Assembly (NCBI RefSeq): GCF_011927905.1
Contig: NZ_JAATJL010000001.1
Coordinates: forward strand, 2,914,001 to 2,978,000
DNA from: Arthrobacter pigmenti
GTDB taxonomy: Bacteria > Actinomycetota > Actinomycetes > Actinomycetales > Micrococcaceae
Direction: 5' to 3'
DNA: 64,000 nucleotides
Position 1 is the stretch's first letter; each line of letters starts with the position of its first letter. The position numbers were made by a program, and so were the translations under genes. The notes beneath the pieces were generated by a model. It did not search any database, was not told the origin of the DNA, and saw only the letters and a list, made by a program, of their open reading frames with translations. This document shows positions 9,664 to 17,449 of the stretch, piece by piece.

Positions 9664-10386
9664 TCAGGCAGCTGTCCACAGGCGGCCCAGATTCGGTATG
9701 ACGTCCTTTAGCCCTAAGGTGCGCAGCGCATGCCACAACGTGGATTGATTGCTGCTAATCACGTCGGCGCCGGTATCCATCTCAAGGTAGGGCAGCGTCT
9801 CAAAAGTGCGGTACGTGCCGCAGCTGATGAGGATGGCATCGGCGTTACCCGATTTTTTGTATACTGAACGGCCCAGCTTGTAGGCGCTGTCTGCGTTGTG
9901 CAGGCTGGCCTCATACGGATCAGTCATCTGCAGCCCCTCGAGCGCTGCGACCTTAAACCCGAGTTCCTCCATATATCCGGCCAGTGCCTCGTTTACCTCG
10001 TCGGTATAGATGGTGCCAATGGCAACTGTCTTAGCCCCAACCGCCTTGAGCGCCTCGACCGCCGACTCCTGCATGGTGATTGCAGGAACTGCTGTCTCAG
10101 CAAAGATGGCATCCTTGATCCGTTTGTCGGCCGCAGGCCCTTCGAGGAAGGTACCCGGTGCGCCACACTGCACGATCAGGTCCACCTTCGAGCTCGCGAG
10201 CTGACGGGAAGCCTCCACGACCTGCGACATCATGACCTTCAGCCCGTCGCTGTCCACCTTCGGAACGATTGTCCGGGCATCTGCGAACGCGACACCCGTC
10301 GGTGCGACAGAACGCCACTCTTCAGCGCCCTCAATTGCCGTAGCCGGTCGAATCTGGCCAATCTTTGCACGCCAACCTAAAATCAT
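9664..10386 (-). CDS. Asp/Glu/hydantoin racemase superfamily enzyme (maleate isomerase / arylmalonate decarboxylase-like)
   Basis: The 240-residue protein has the two-cysteine layout of this superfamily. The first cysteine is in VDLIVQCGAPGTFLEG (about residue 80) and the second in ADAILISCGTYRTFETLP (about residue 194). In relatives these cysteines give cis-trans isomerisation of maleate, racemisation, or decarboxylation of malonates. The pattern C-G-x-P after the first strand and C-G-T/C-Y-R-T after the second resembles maleate cis-trans isomerase and arylmalonate decarboxylase more than aspartate racemase. It sits between the IclR regulator and the permeases. The substrate is not known; with the adjacent semialdehyde dehydrogenase a dicarboxylate is reasonable, as an inference. 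Confidence 0.8.
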   Translation of the reverse strand: MILGWRAKIGQIRPATAIEGAEEWRSVAPTGVAFADARTIVPKVDSDGLKVMMSQVVEASRQLASSKVDLIVQCGAPGTFLEGPAADKRIKDAIFAETAVPAITMQESAVEALKAVGAKTVAIGTIYTDEVNEALAGYMEELGFKVAALEGLQMTDPYEASLHNADSAYKLGRSVYKKSGNADAILISCGTYRTFETLPYLEMDTGADVISSNQSTLWHALRTLGLKDVIPNLGRLWTAA

Positions 10387-10441
10387 TGTTATTCACTTCC
10401 TGAGCTGTTGTCTTTGAGGGGATAAGAGTCTTCGTGCCCTG

Positions 10442-11248
10442 TTAGCCGCGCCAGGCCATTTGTATGGTCTTTGCGGCCTCCGACAGTGCGGTGATGAACT
10501 CGCTAACTGTTTCTTCGGAAATCCGAATTGCGGGGCCATAAATGCTGAGGGCGGCAAGGTCATCGCCGTGCCGACCGATGGGAACCGACAACCCGACTGC
10601 CCCATCGATCCATTCACCGTGGCTTATGGCCATTCGCTCGACCGCGGCAACTTGCACCCGCTCCTCAAGCTCAGCGGGTTCCACCTGATGGCGACCCTCT
10701 GCGACGCCCTCGGAGATTGCGCGCTCGATGGCGAGCTTGCGTTCCTCGGGGGTAAGAAGACTGAGCAACACGCGGCTGGTGGCACCTGCGAGCAAGGAGT
10801 GCGGACGACCAACGCCCGTGCTCAACCTCAACTGGTGTGGGCTCTCCGCCTCATAGACCGTGACGCGCTTGTTGTCCGTCAACGTTGACACGCTGACTGT
10901 CTCGCCGGTTTTCACCGCGAGAGCCTCGGCAATCCCGGCCGCCGCACTCACCAAGTTGCTGCTAGTGGTGTATTGCCAGGCGAGCGTTAGAGCAGCCGGC
11001 CCGACGGTGTACTTCCGCGACGCTTCGTCCACGCTCACCAGGCCAGCCACGAACAGGGAGGAGAGAATGCGCTGCACCGTGCTCTTGCTGTAACCAAGGT
11101 CGCGGCTGAGCTCGCGAACCCCGCGCGGTTCGGAGCTGCCGCAGACATCCTTCAAGACGACCAGCGCCTGATCCACGACCTGGACGGTCTCATTGTGATA
11201 CAAACCGTTTGAGGTTGTTGCCTCGCTTGGGGTGGCAGAGGTAGTCAT
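10442..11248 (-). CDS. IclR family transcriptional regulator
   Basis: The 268-residue protein has an N-terminal winged helix-turn-helix (GVRELSRDLGYSKSTVQRILSSLFVAGLVSVDE, about residues 41-75). The IclR effector domain follows, with the segments LRLSTGVGRPHSLLAGATSRVLLSLL and AISHGEWIDGAVGLSVPI. The ATG lies one base after the stop of the aldehyde dehydrogenase gene, so it is embedded in the operon that it probably controls. The paired 19-bp operators at 14155-14173 and 14653-14671 are plausible binding sites, because no other regulator gene lies in this locus. That link is inferred from context. Confidence 0.9.
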   Translation of the reverse strand: MTTSATPSEATTSNGLYHNETVQVVDQALVVLKDVCGSSEPRGVRELSRDLGYSKSTVQRILSSLFVAGLVSVDEASRKYTVGPAALTLAWQYTTSSNLVSAAAGIAEALAVKTGETVSVSTLTDNKRVTVYEAESPHQLRLSTGVGRPHSLLAGATSRVLLSLLTPEERKLAIERAISEGVAEGRHQVEPAELEERVQVAAVERMAISHGEWIDGAVGLSVPIGRHGDDLAALSIYGPAIRISEETVSEFITALSEAAKTIQMAWRG

Positions 11249-11249
11249 C

Positions 11250-12731
11250 TCACTTACCTCCAGTCAGGGTAGTCGGATCAGTCCAGGAGAGGTATCGCGT
11301 TTTCGGTCGCATATAGGCGCGTAAAGCGCTGTCAGACTGCTCTGTTGGACCCTGACCGGACAGTCCCCAACCGCCGAATTGGATATGGAAGTCGAGACCG
11401 GTTGTCGGCTGATTCACCAGGACGGTGCCTGCTTTGGCCAGGCCGCTGAACGTCATCGCCTCTGCGAGGTCCTTTGTGAAGATGGACGACACTAGGCCGT
11501 AGCCGGCCGCATTTACCGCCTCACTCGCCTCAACCACAGAGGCAACGGGCACGATGGTGAGCACCGGACCAAAAACTTCTTCTCTCGCGATATCCATATC
11601 CGGGGTCGTGCCGGTGATGAGCACCGGCCGTATGAACGAACCTTCTAGTTCATCGACGGTCAGCTTGCCGTCGGGTGGCCAACATAGGGTCGCCCCGGCG
11701 GCCACCGCCTCCTCAACCGCTTTGGTCACGTGGTCGACAGCCGTTGTACTTATCAGTGGGCCTATGACCGTCGAGGCCTCGCGGGGATCGCCTAGAACCA
11801 TACTGTCGGTCGCCAGTTCCGCGGTTATGCGTTCGATAACATCCTCGACGATGGACTCGTCGACAACGAGGGAGCTGGCAGCCGTGCACTTCTGACCGGC
11901 CATGCGGTACGCACTGGCGACAGCTGCAGGAACCGCGACATCGAGATCGGCGCTTTCCATAATGACGATGCTGTTGCGTCCGCCCATCTCACACTGGAAC
12001 GGTACGCCGCGTGCAGCGGCGGTCGCGGCGACCTGGCGTCCGACAGCAGTGGAACCAGTGAAGGTGATGGCGTCGATGCCGGAGTGGTCAACTACGGCAC
12101 GACCGACAGTTCCACCTCCGTTTACTATGCTGAGCAAACCGCTAGGGAAGAGCGGTGCCACCAGGCGAATGAGTGCCGTCGTCGTAGCCGCCGCCTCCGA
12201 CGACGGCTTGATGACGAATGCATTTCCCGCAGCCAGCGCCGGAGCCATCTTGACTGCGGTGAGGTTGACCGGGAAATTCCACGGAGTGATCGCTCCCACC
12301 ACGCCGACCGGCTCCCACTCAACCATGACGTGAGTATGTGCTCGAGCAGATTTCACCACGACCCCGCGCTCCCGCATCACCGAGCCAGAGTGAAACTCGA
12401 ATACACGTGCGGCGTTCTGAATCTCGCCGATCGCTTCAGACTTGGTCTTTCCGACTTCAGCTACCAGAACGGAGGCTAGGGGTTCAACGTTGGCCCTCAT
12501 CGCCGCGGCCGCACTCCTCAATGCGTCAGCCTGCTCAACAACTGACATGGCGCACCACTCGGCTTGCGCATGATGGGCCGTGGCTATCGTTTTATCGAGC
12601 TGGTCCGTCGAGACGTCGGGTATGACGAACTCCACGGCGCCCGGCGCGAACGGCGAGCTGCGTTCCAGCACGTCGCCGCCGGGCGCGGCGCTCTCCCATC
12701 GACCGGAGATCAGGCTTTCCAAGACATTCAT
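11250..12731 (-). CDS. Aldehyde dehydrogenase, alpha-ketoglutarate-semialdehyde-dehydrogenase-like
   Basis: The roughly 493-residue NAD(P)-dependent enzyme has the motifs PWNFPVNLTAVKMAPALAAGN, FTGSTAVGRQVAATAA, the general-base segment FQCEMGGRNSIVIM and the nucleophile segment MAGQKCTAASSLVV. The C-E-M-G-G-[KR]-N form of the base motif and G-Q-K-C-T-A are typical of the ketoglutarate-semialdehyde branch, so an omega-semialdehyde of a dicarboxylate is the likeliest substrate. A GTG six bases upstream (12737) could also start translation; AAGGA precedes both. It is followed after one base by the IclR gene. Family call is firm; substrate is inferred. Confidence 0.88.
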   Translation of the reverse strand: MNVLESLISGRWESAAPGGDVLERSSPFAPGAVEFVIPDVSTDQLDKTIATAHHAQAEWCAMSVVEQADALRSAAAAMRANVEPLASVLVAEVGKTKSEAIGEIQNAARVFEFHSGSVMRERGVVVKSARAHTHVMVEWEPVGVVGAITPWNFPVNLTAVKMAPALAAGNAFVIKPSSEAAATTTALIRLVAPLFPSGLLSIVNGGGTVGRAVVDHSGIDAITFTGSTAVGRQVAATAAARGVPFQCEMGGRNSIVIMESADLDVAVPAAVASAYRMAGQKCTAASSLVVDESIVEDVIERITAELATDSMVLGDPREASTVIGPLISTTAVDHVTKAVEEAVAAGATLCWPPDGKLTVDELEGSFIRPVLITGTTPDMDIAREEVFGPVLTIVPVASVVEASEAVNAAGYGLVSSIFTKDLAEAMTFSGLAKAGTVLVNQPTTGLDFHIQFGGWGLSGQGPTEQSDSALRAYMRPKTRYLSWTDPTTLTGGK

Positions 12732-12794
12732 ATCCACTGTGTCCTTACTGAGATGGCAGCCACCTCGAATGGGTTCGGCTTTGGATTCGCGATG

Positions 12795-13085
12795 CTACTG
12801 ATGCTGGTTGGCGGGATCGACCGGGTGGACGGCAAGCGGGTGGACCGTGAGGTCCATCCAAGGCCAGACCGGCAGCGCCGAGAGAATCTCATGCAGTTCC
12901 GTGGAGTCTTTCGCATTCCATAGCCCCCAGTTCTCGCGGCGGCCGGGTACCCGCCACATACGCAGGAGGTTGCCGGACTTTGCCCGCTCGGCTGCCATGG
13001 CTCGTTCGGTTACGACTAGATTGTCGTGCTCGGCCTCCGGCATGTCGTGTGGGAGATTGATTCGTATATTGACAAGAAATTCCAT
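12795..13085 (-). CDS. Muconolactone delta-isomerase family protein
   Basis: The 96-residue protein begins MEFLVNIRINLPHDMP and continues ERAMAAERAKSGNLLRMWRVPGRRENWGLWNAKDSTELHEIL. It ends with LPVWPWMDLTVHPLAVHP. This is the full length and motif set of muconolactone isomerase, including the R-x-W-R-x-x-G-x-x-x-N-W core. In the beta-ketoadipate pathway the enzyme makes enol-lactone from muconolactone. No catA, catB or pca gene is visible, so here it may act on another lactone formed in the pathway of this operon. It lies between the dipeptidase-like and aldehyde dehydrogenase genes on the same strand. Confidence 0.82.
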   Translation of the reverse strand: MEFLVNIRINLPHDMPEAEHDNLVVTERAMAAERAKSGNLLRMWRVPGRRENWGLWNAKDSTELHEILSALPVWPWMDLTVHPLAVHPVDPANQHQ

Positions 13086-13115
13086 GACTCCTCTTTCGCT
13101 TGAGGCTGGTGGTGC

Positions 13116-14090
13116 CTAGGAACCGAAGTTCTGGGCGAAGATGCGGGACCAGTTACCGCCGGCGATTGCGGCGACCTCCCGCTCGGCGAATCCGGCCTGC
13201 GCCATCCGCTCAAGCATGAGGGGATAGCCGCGCGAAGAGTCGAACCATTCGGGGAACTCGACGAAGCCGGAGACAGGCACCATCGAGGACCGGCTCCAGC
13301 GACCCTGGCGCCACCACAAGATCTCCTCGTCAGCGTGCCCCATGTAAAAGTCTGAACCGAAGGCGACATGCTCGATCCCGACGAGGTCGACCGTCCACTT
13401 GATCATGTCGATGAAGTCATCGATCGTGCAGTCTTCTCCCTTGGGAGCAATGCGTGGGTACATGCTGAGACCGATGACGCCACCCTGCACCGCCATTTCC
13501 TTGAGCACTTGAGTGGACTTGTTGCGGAATGGAAGCTCGACATCCATCCCCACGACGTCGATAGGGTTTGCGTGGGTAATCGCGACCGGCTTCTCTGAAG
13601 CCTCAAAAGTCTCCAGAATGGTTCGCTCGTTGCAATGTGAGACATCGACCATCATGCCGACATCGTTCATTTCCTTAATGAGGTTCTTGCCGTAGGTACG
13701 GGAGAGGCCTGCGTTGTCGTCCTCCCAGCATCCCGCCCCGGCCGAGTTCTGCGTGTTGTACGTGAGTTGGGCGATACGCACCCCCGCTTCACGGAAGGCC
13801 CCGACAAGATCGAGGTCACTCTCAAACGGGGTGGAGTTCTGAAATCCCAGTATTACGGCAGTGCGTCCGGAAGCCGCAGCGTCCTCGATGTCGGCGACCG
13901 TGCGAGCGGGGGAAATGATGTCTGAATGCTCTTCGAACAGACGGTGCCAGCGCCCGATTTCGCGCATCGTCTCTGTGGAGTTTTCCCAGATAGCCGTAGT
14001 GACATGGACTGCGGACAGATTCCCCGCACGCCATTCTTCAAACCGCTCGCGTGATGGCTTGCTGAATTGTAAAGCGTCGATAAGCAGCAT
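13116..14090 (-). CDS. M19 (membrane dipeptidase-like) amidohydrolase, non-canonical clade
   Basis: The 324-residue protein has the TIM-barrel layout of renal dipeptidases: a central MMVDVSHCNERTILE, then KPVAITHANP with the second metal-site histidines, and VAFGSDFYMG near residue 240 with the conserved aspartate. The N terminus reads MLLIDALQFSKPSRERF. The usual H-x-D zinc motif is therefore replaced by A-L-Q, and the bridging glutamate region reads VILGFQNSTP, with glutamine. This suggests an altered or single-metal site and perhaps a substrate other than a dipeptide. It is the first gene of the minus-strand operon, 65 bases downstream of an operator copy. Confidence 0.82.
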   Translation of the reverse strand: MLLIDALQFSKPSRERFEEWRAGNLSAVHVTTAIWENSTETMREIGRWHRLFEEHSDIISPARTVADIEDAAASGRTAVILGFQNSTPFESDLDLVGAFREAGVRIAQLTYNTQNSAGAGCWEDDNAGLSRTYGKNLIKEMNDVGMMVDVSHCNERTILETFEASEKPVAITHANPIDVVGMDVELPFRNKSTQVLKEMAVQGGVIGLSMYPRIAPKGEDCTIDDFIDMIKWTVDLVGIEHVAFGSDFYMGHADEEILWWRQGRWSRSSMVPVSGFVEFPEWFDSSRGYPLMLERMAQAGFAEREVAAIAGGNWSRIFAQNFGS

Positions 14091-14154
14091 TTGAAAACCA
14101 AATCTCTAGTGCTCGACAGCGAGCCGAGGCATCGCTACGAACGTGAACCGGATA

Positions 14155-14173
14155 TCTGGGACAGTGGACCAGA
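14155..14173 (-). promoter_or_regulatory. Operator copy 1 (19-bp imperfect palindrome) of the dipeptidase-like operon
   Basis: The site reads TCTGGGACAGTGGACCAGA with TCTGG/CCAGA arms. Its exact reverse complement occurs at 14653-14671 before the divergent importer operon. It lies about 11 bases downstream of the putative -10 hexamer of the minus-strand promoter, a position suited to repression. Confidence 0.8.
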
Positions 14174-14184
14174 TTGATGAGTCG

Positions 14185-14213
14185 ACTCTAATTTGACGGT
14201 TTGACAAAGTCAA
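14185..14213 (-). promoter_or_regulatory. Putative promoter of the minus-strand catabolic operon
   Basis: On the minus strand TTGACT (14213-14208) and TAGAGT (14190-14185) are separated by 17 bases. The pair lies just upstream of operator copy 1 and about 95 bases before the start at 14090. The divergent promoter has nearly the same hexamers and spacing. Confidence 0.55.
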
Positions 14214-14613
14214 GGCGTCACCTCTCGCGGGCATAATGGCGTGAGCACTACGGGCGTCGATTGCTTCGGAGACGCTGGTGAAACAGGCACCAGCTCATGC
14301 ATACCCCCCTCCAATAACCCCGGATTGCTTTGCGCGCACTCGCCACCTCTGCGTGCCCCGCGGCTTCCCGCTTGATATCGGAGCGTTTGCAGCGGCCGGA
14401 CCGTCACTAGCTCCGGCTGCGGTGGAAGCAGTCCGGGACTCCCGCAGACAACAATGAGAAGAGCGGTCACAATTCGCCGAGAATCCACCTGACCACCTCT
14501 CGCCCCACGACGAGCCTGGCGGGGCCAGAGGGCCTACTGACTGATCCGAGGCGACGCGGAGGCGACCAGGTTCCAAGAGTGCATGTCCCGCATCAACGCT
14601 CGGACCATACCTA
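14214..14613. other. Divergent intergenic region, no supported gene
   Basis: This stretch lies between the two outward promoters. Two overlapping minus-strand frames exist (14210-14488 and 14295-14576), but they have no recognisable domain or suitable ribosome site, and the two frames compete for the same bases. I treat it as non-coding, possibly a decayed remnant. Confidence 0.5.
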
Positions 14614-14643
14614 TTGACTTCCGTATTCAGCGGGGGCTAGCAT
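14614..14643 (+). promoter_or_regulatory. Putative promoter of the NMT1-type importer operon
   Basis: TTGACT (14614-14619) and TAGCAT (14638-14643) are separated by 18 bases. The operator copy at 14653-14671 begins nine bases later, so it would cover the transcription start. The start codon is at 14737. Confidence 0.55.
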
Positions 14644-14652
14644 TTGAGCCAT

Positions 14653-14671
14653 TCTGGTCCACTGTCCCAGA
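14653..14671 (+). promoter_or_regulatory. Operator copy 2 (19-bp, mirror image of 14155-14173)
   Basis: The site reads TCTGGTCCACTGTCCCAGA, the exact reverse complement of operator copy 1. It lies 65 bases before the start codon of the binding-protein gene, the same distance as copy 1 from its own gene. A shared regulator, most simply the IclR protein encoded at 10442-11248, could control both arms. Confidence 0.8.
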
Positions 14672-14736
14672 ATTTGAGCTATAGCAGCAGTGGAAGGTAC
14701 GCGCAACTGCCGTCACTACCACTAGGAGAGAGCGCA

Positions 14737-15765
14737 ATGTCAAAGTCGTCATATTCACCCGTAAACAAAGCCGGCCTCGTTTCGCTGGCCCTAGTCCCTC
14801 TACTGCTCGGAGGATGCGCAGCAGACAATGGGGAAAGTGCCAGTGAGGGCAATACAACGGCCGTGCGTCTCGCGCTCGACTGGACCAGTTACGTCGGTTA
14901 TCACTCCCCGTTAGTCCTCGCCGATGACAAGGGATACTTCGCAGAGGAGGGACTGAAGGTAGACTTCAACCTCACCGCTGGTTCGAAGGACGGCGTCCTC
15001 GCGGTGGGAACCGACCAGGCTGACATTGGGTGGGTCGATCTTTCGACAGCGTCCGTCTCGATGCTGGCCGAAGTGCCAATCCAGGCTGTCGCCACGGTGC
15101 AGGAAAAGAATGCGACTGGTCTCACCGTACTTGAGGGAACCACGCTCGAATCCCCTGCAGATGTTCGTGGACTTCGCATTGGCAGTACGCCAGGCGGCTC
15201 GGACTCTACCCTGATACCCGCATTCCTGGAAGCCAACGATATCGACGAGTCCGACGTGACCATCGTCAACCTACCTGCCAACGGCAAACTTGCATCCTTG
15301 ATCACCGGCGACGTCGACGCCATCAGCGGTCAGGTCTACTACTACACGGCCCAGCTCAAAACGCAGGGCGAAGCACCGCATGGCCTGCTGTACTCGGACG
15401 CCGGGCTTGACGTTCTCGACCACGGATTCATTGCAAGCAAGGCCTTCATAGACAGCGATCCCGAAGAGATTACCGGCTTCCTTGCTGCATACCGCAAAGC
15501 GCTCGCAGAGACCATGGCCGACCCGGAGGCCGCCTGTGATCTGACAGTCGCACGTTCAGAAGGAGCACTGACGCAAGAGGGCTGCGTTGCTGAGTTGATT
15601 GAGTGGCTCGATTTGGTCTTCGATCCTGAGAGTGAAACCTGGGCGAGTAACGACCCAGAAGTTTGGGAGAACACGGTCAGTGTGCTGAAGACTTACGGCG
15701 GCGCCGAGGGCGATGTTGCTGTTTCGGACATGTTCACCAACGAACTGGTGGAGGCTGCCAACTAA
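14737..15765 (+). CDS. ABC transporter substrate-binding lipoprotein, NMT1/THI5 (SsuA/ThiY-like) family
   Basis: The 342-residue protein has a signal peptide with lipobox (LLLGGC, about residue 28). The NMT1 pattern follows: VRLALDWTSYVGYHSPLVLADDKGYFAEEGLKVDF, a segment ADIGWVDLSTASVSMLAEVPIQAVATV, and LRIGSTPGGSDSTLIPAFLE. The ATG at 14737 has AGGAGAGAG at proper spacing; the longer upstream frame lacks such a site and would destroy the signal peptide. The family binds thiamine precursors, sulfonates, nitrate, hydroxymethylpyrimidine or aromatic acids. Ligand here is unknown, but co-regulation with the divergent enzymes points to the pathway substrate. Confidence 0.9.
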   Translation: MSKSSYSPVNKAGLVSLALVPLLLGGCAADNGESASEGNTTAVRLALDWTSYVGYHSPLVLADDKGYFAEEGLKVDFNLTAGSKDGVLAVGTDQADIGWVDLSTASVSMLAEVPIQAVATVQEKNATGLTVLEGTTLESPADVRGLRIGSTPGGSDSTLIPAFLEANDIDESDVTIVNLPANGKLASLITGDVDAISGQVYYYTAQLKTQGEAPHGLLYSDAGLDVLDHGFIASKAFIDSDPEEITGFLAAYRKALAETMADPEAACDLTVARSEGALTQEGCVAELIEWLDLVFDPESETWASNDPEVWENTVSVLKTYGGAEGDVAVSDMFTNELVEAAN

Positions 15766-16592
15766 TGTCTACTTCCGCCGCCAGCTCATCCCTGTCAAAG
15801 AGGGCAGTCGGGATTCAGTGCCGAAACGTCCGCCGAGAATATGAAGCTCGAAAGTCCGTAGTCACGGCTTTGGAGGATATCTCTGCCGAGGTGTCCCCGG
15901 GCGAGTTCGTCTCCCTTCTCGGCCCGAGCGGGTGCGGCAAGTCAACTCTTCTCCGGCTGGTCGCGGGCCTGGAGCCGACGACGTCCGGTGAGGTGATTAT
16001 CGATGATGACCTTGTAATTGAGCCTCACCCCGATCTGGGCATCGTTTTTCAGGATGATCTTCTCATGCCATGGCGCACCGTACTTGAGAATATCCTTCTC
16101 CAGTCGAACGTGCGACGCATAAACTCCCCGCAAATGCGTGAGCGTGCCATGGATTTGATCGACCAAGTGGGGCTCACCGGGTTCGAGAACAAGTATCCTA
16201 AACAACTGTCCGGCGGAATGAGGCAGCGTGTAGGAATCTGCCGAGCGCTGCTGCACGGTCCGAGGCTGCTTCTCATGGATGAGCCCTTTGCCGCGCTGGA
16301 TGCGATGACCCGCGATCAGATGTCAGTGGACCTCGCCGAAATGGCCAGCCGTCTCGGTATGACCGTACTGTTCGTGACCCACTCCATCAGCGAAGCGGTG
16401 TTTCTTTCCGACCGCGTATTCGTGATGTCTGCACGCCCGGGCCGAATAACAGCGGAGATCGATATCGCCTTGCCTAAGCCGCGAGGGCTCCACGTTCGCG
16501 AGAGCGCAAAGTTCGTCGAGCACGTGGGCGACGTCACGAAGGTTTTCGAGCGGTTGGGAGTCCTCAAAGACCGGCAGCACACGAACTCTTAA
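15765..16592 (+). CDS. ABC transporter ATP-binding protein (SsuB/TauB/ThiZ-like)
   Basis: The 275-residue ATPase has Walker A GPSGCGKSTLLRLVAG, Q-loop VFQDDLLMPWRTVLENI, signature LSGGMRQRVGICRALL, Walker B LLLMDEPFAALD and the H-loop VLFVTHSISEAVFLSDR. These match the nitrate/sulfonate/taurine ATPase branch. The ATG overlaps the stop of the binding-protein gene by one base (taATG). A longer frame begins upstream but would overlap the previous gene heavily. Confidence 0.92.
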   Translation: MSTSAASSSLSKRAVGIQCRNVRREYEARKSVVTALEDISAEVSPGEFVSLLGPSGCGKSTLLRLVAGLEPTTSGEVIIDDDLVIEPHPDLGIVFQDDLLMPWRTVLENILLQSNVRRINSPQMRERAMDLIDQVGLTGFENKYPKQLSGGMRQRVGICRALLHGPRLLLMDEPFAALDAMTRDQMSVDLAEMASRLGMTVLFVTHSISEAVFLSDRVFVMSARPGRITAEIDIALPKPRGLHVRESAKFVEHVGDVTKVFERLGVLKDRQHTNS

Positions 16593-16610
16593 ATCAAAGG
16601 TTGTTAGAAC

Positions 16611-17423
16611 ATGTCACATACGCCGACGTCCGCAGTACAGACCACAAGTTCGGAATCACACCAAAGAATTACGGTGCGCAGGCTGGCTGCTGCGCCGGGG
16701 GTCGCCCCGGCCATTATGTTGATTGGATTGCTCGTGCTCTGGGATGCCGCAGTGCGCATCTTTGACATTCCCGCGTTCCTGCTTCCGTCTCCTATTTCGG
16801 TGGCGGAGTCTGGCCTCGAGAATGCCGAGCTGCTGTGGAGGCATTCTGCGGTGACTTTGGTCGAAACCCTGATCGGTTTCGCACTCAGCGCGGTCGTCGG
16901 AATCTTGCTGGCAGTCATCATGGTTGCGTCGCCGTCGGTTGGGCGCGCGCTATACCCGATCCTCGTCGGTTCGCAGGTGATACCGAAGGTTGCCATCGCT
17001 CCGCTCGCAGTCGTGTGGATCGGTACTGGAATGGTGACCGCATCGCTGATCGCTTTCGTTATGGCCTTTTTCCCAGTGGTCGTTAACGCCACACAGGGTT
17101 TAAATTCGGTAAGCGACGGTTCGCGTCACCTTTTGCAGTCCATGCGTGCGACCAAGTGGCAGGAGTTTCGCTATCTGCGTTTCCCGACCGCGCTCCCTCA
17201 CATCATCACCGGGTTGCAACTCGCGATCGCATTCGCGATCGTGGGCGCCATTGTTGGGGAGTTCGTCGGCAGCAACTCCGGTCTCGGTTACTTGCTGATC
17301 GTCACGCAGGGCAACCTTCGCACTGACCTGCTGTTCGCGGATCTCATCGTGCTGACTGTGATGGGGCTTGTCCTGTACTACGGTGTGGAACTGATCGGCA
17401 AGCTCGTTCTCCGTCGCCGATAA
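16611..17423 (+). CDS. ABC transporter permease (SsuC/ThiX-like)
   Basis: The 270-residue protein has about six helices. It carries the family motif LLQSMRATKWQEFRYLRFPTALPHIITGLQLAIAFAIVGAIVGEF, which includes the EAA-type coupling loop, and ends in a basic tail (KLVLRRR). It follows the ATPase gene by 18 bases and completes a three-gene importer: binding protein, ATPase, permease. No terminator hairpin was found directly downstream; the next recognisable sequence is the aspA remnant. Confidence 0.92.
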   Translation: MSHTPTSAVQTTSSESHQRITVRRLAAAPGVAPAIMLIGLLVLWDAAVRIFDIPAFLLPSPISVAESGLENAELLWRHSAVTLVETLIGFALSAVVGILLAVIMVASPSVGRALYPILVGSQVIPKVAIAPLAVVWIGTGMVTASLIAFVMAFFPVVVNATQGLNSVSDGSRHLLQSMRATKWQEFRYLRFPTALPHIITGLQLAIAFAIVGAIVGEFVGSNSGLGYLLIVTQGNLRTDLLFADLIVLTVMGLVLYYGVELIGKLVLRRR

Positions 17424-17449
17424 TCGAGATTACTCCCTCTTATCCATCG

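Noticed and set aside
14210..14576. Two overlapping minus-strand frames in the divergent control region
   Set aside because: They overlap each other in different frames, have no good ribosome site and match no family; the surrounding promoters and operators explain the region better.
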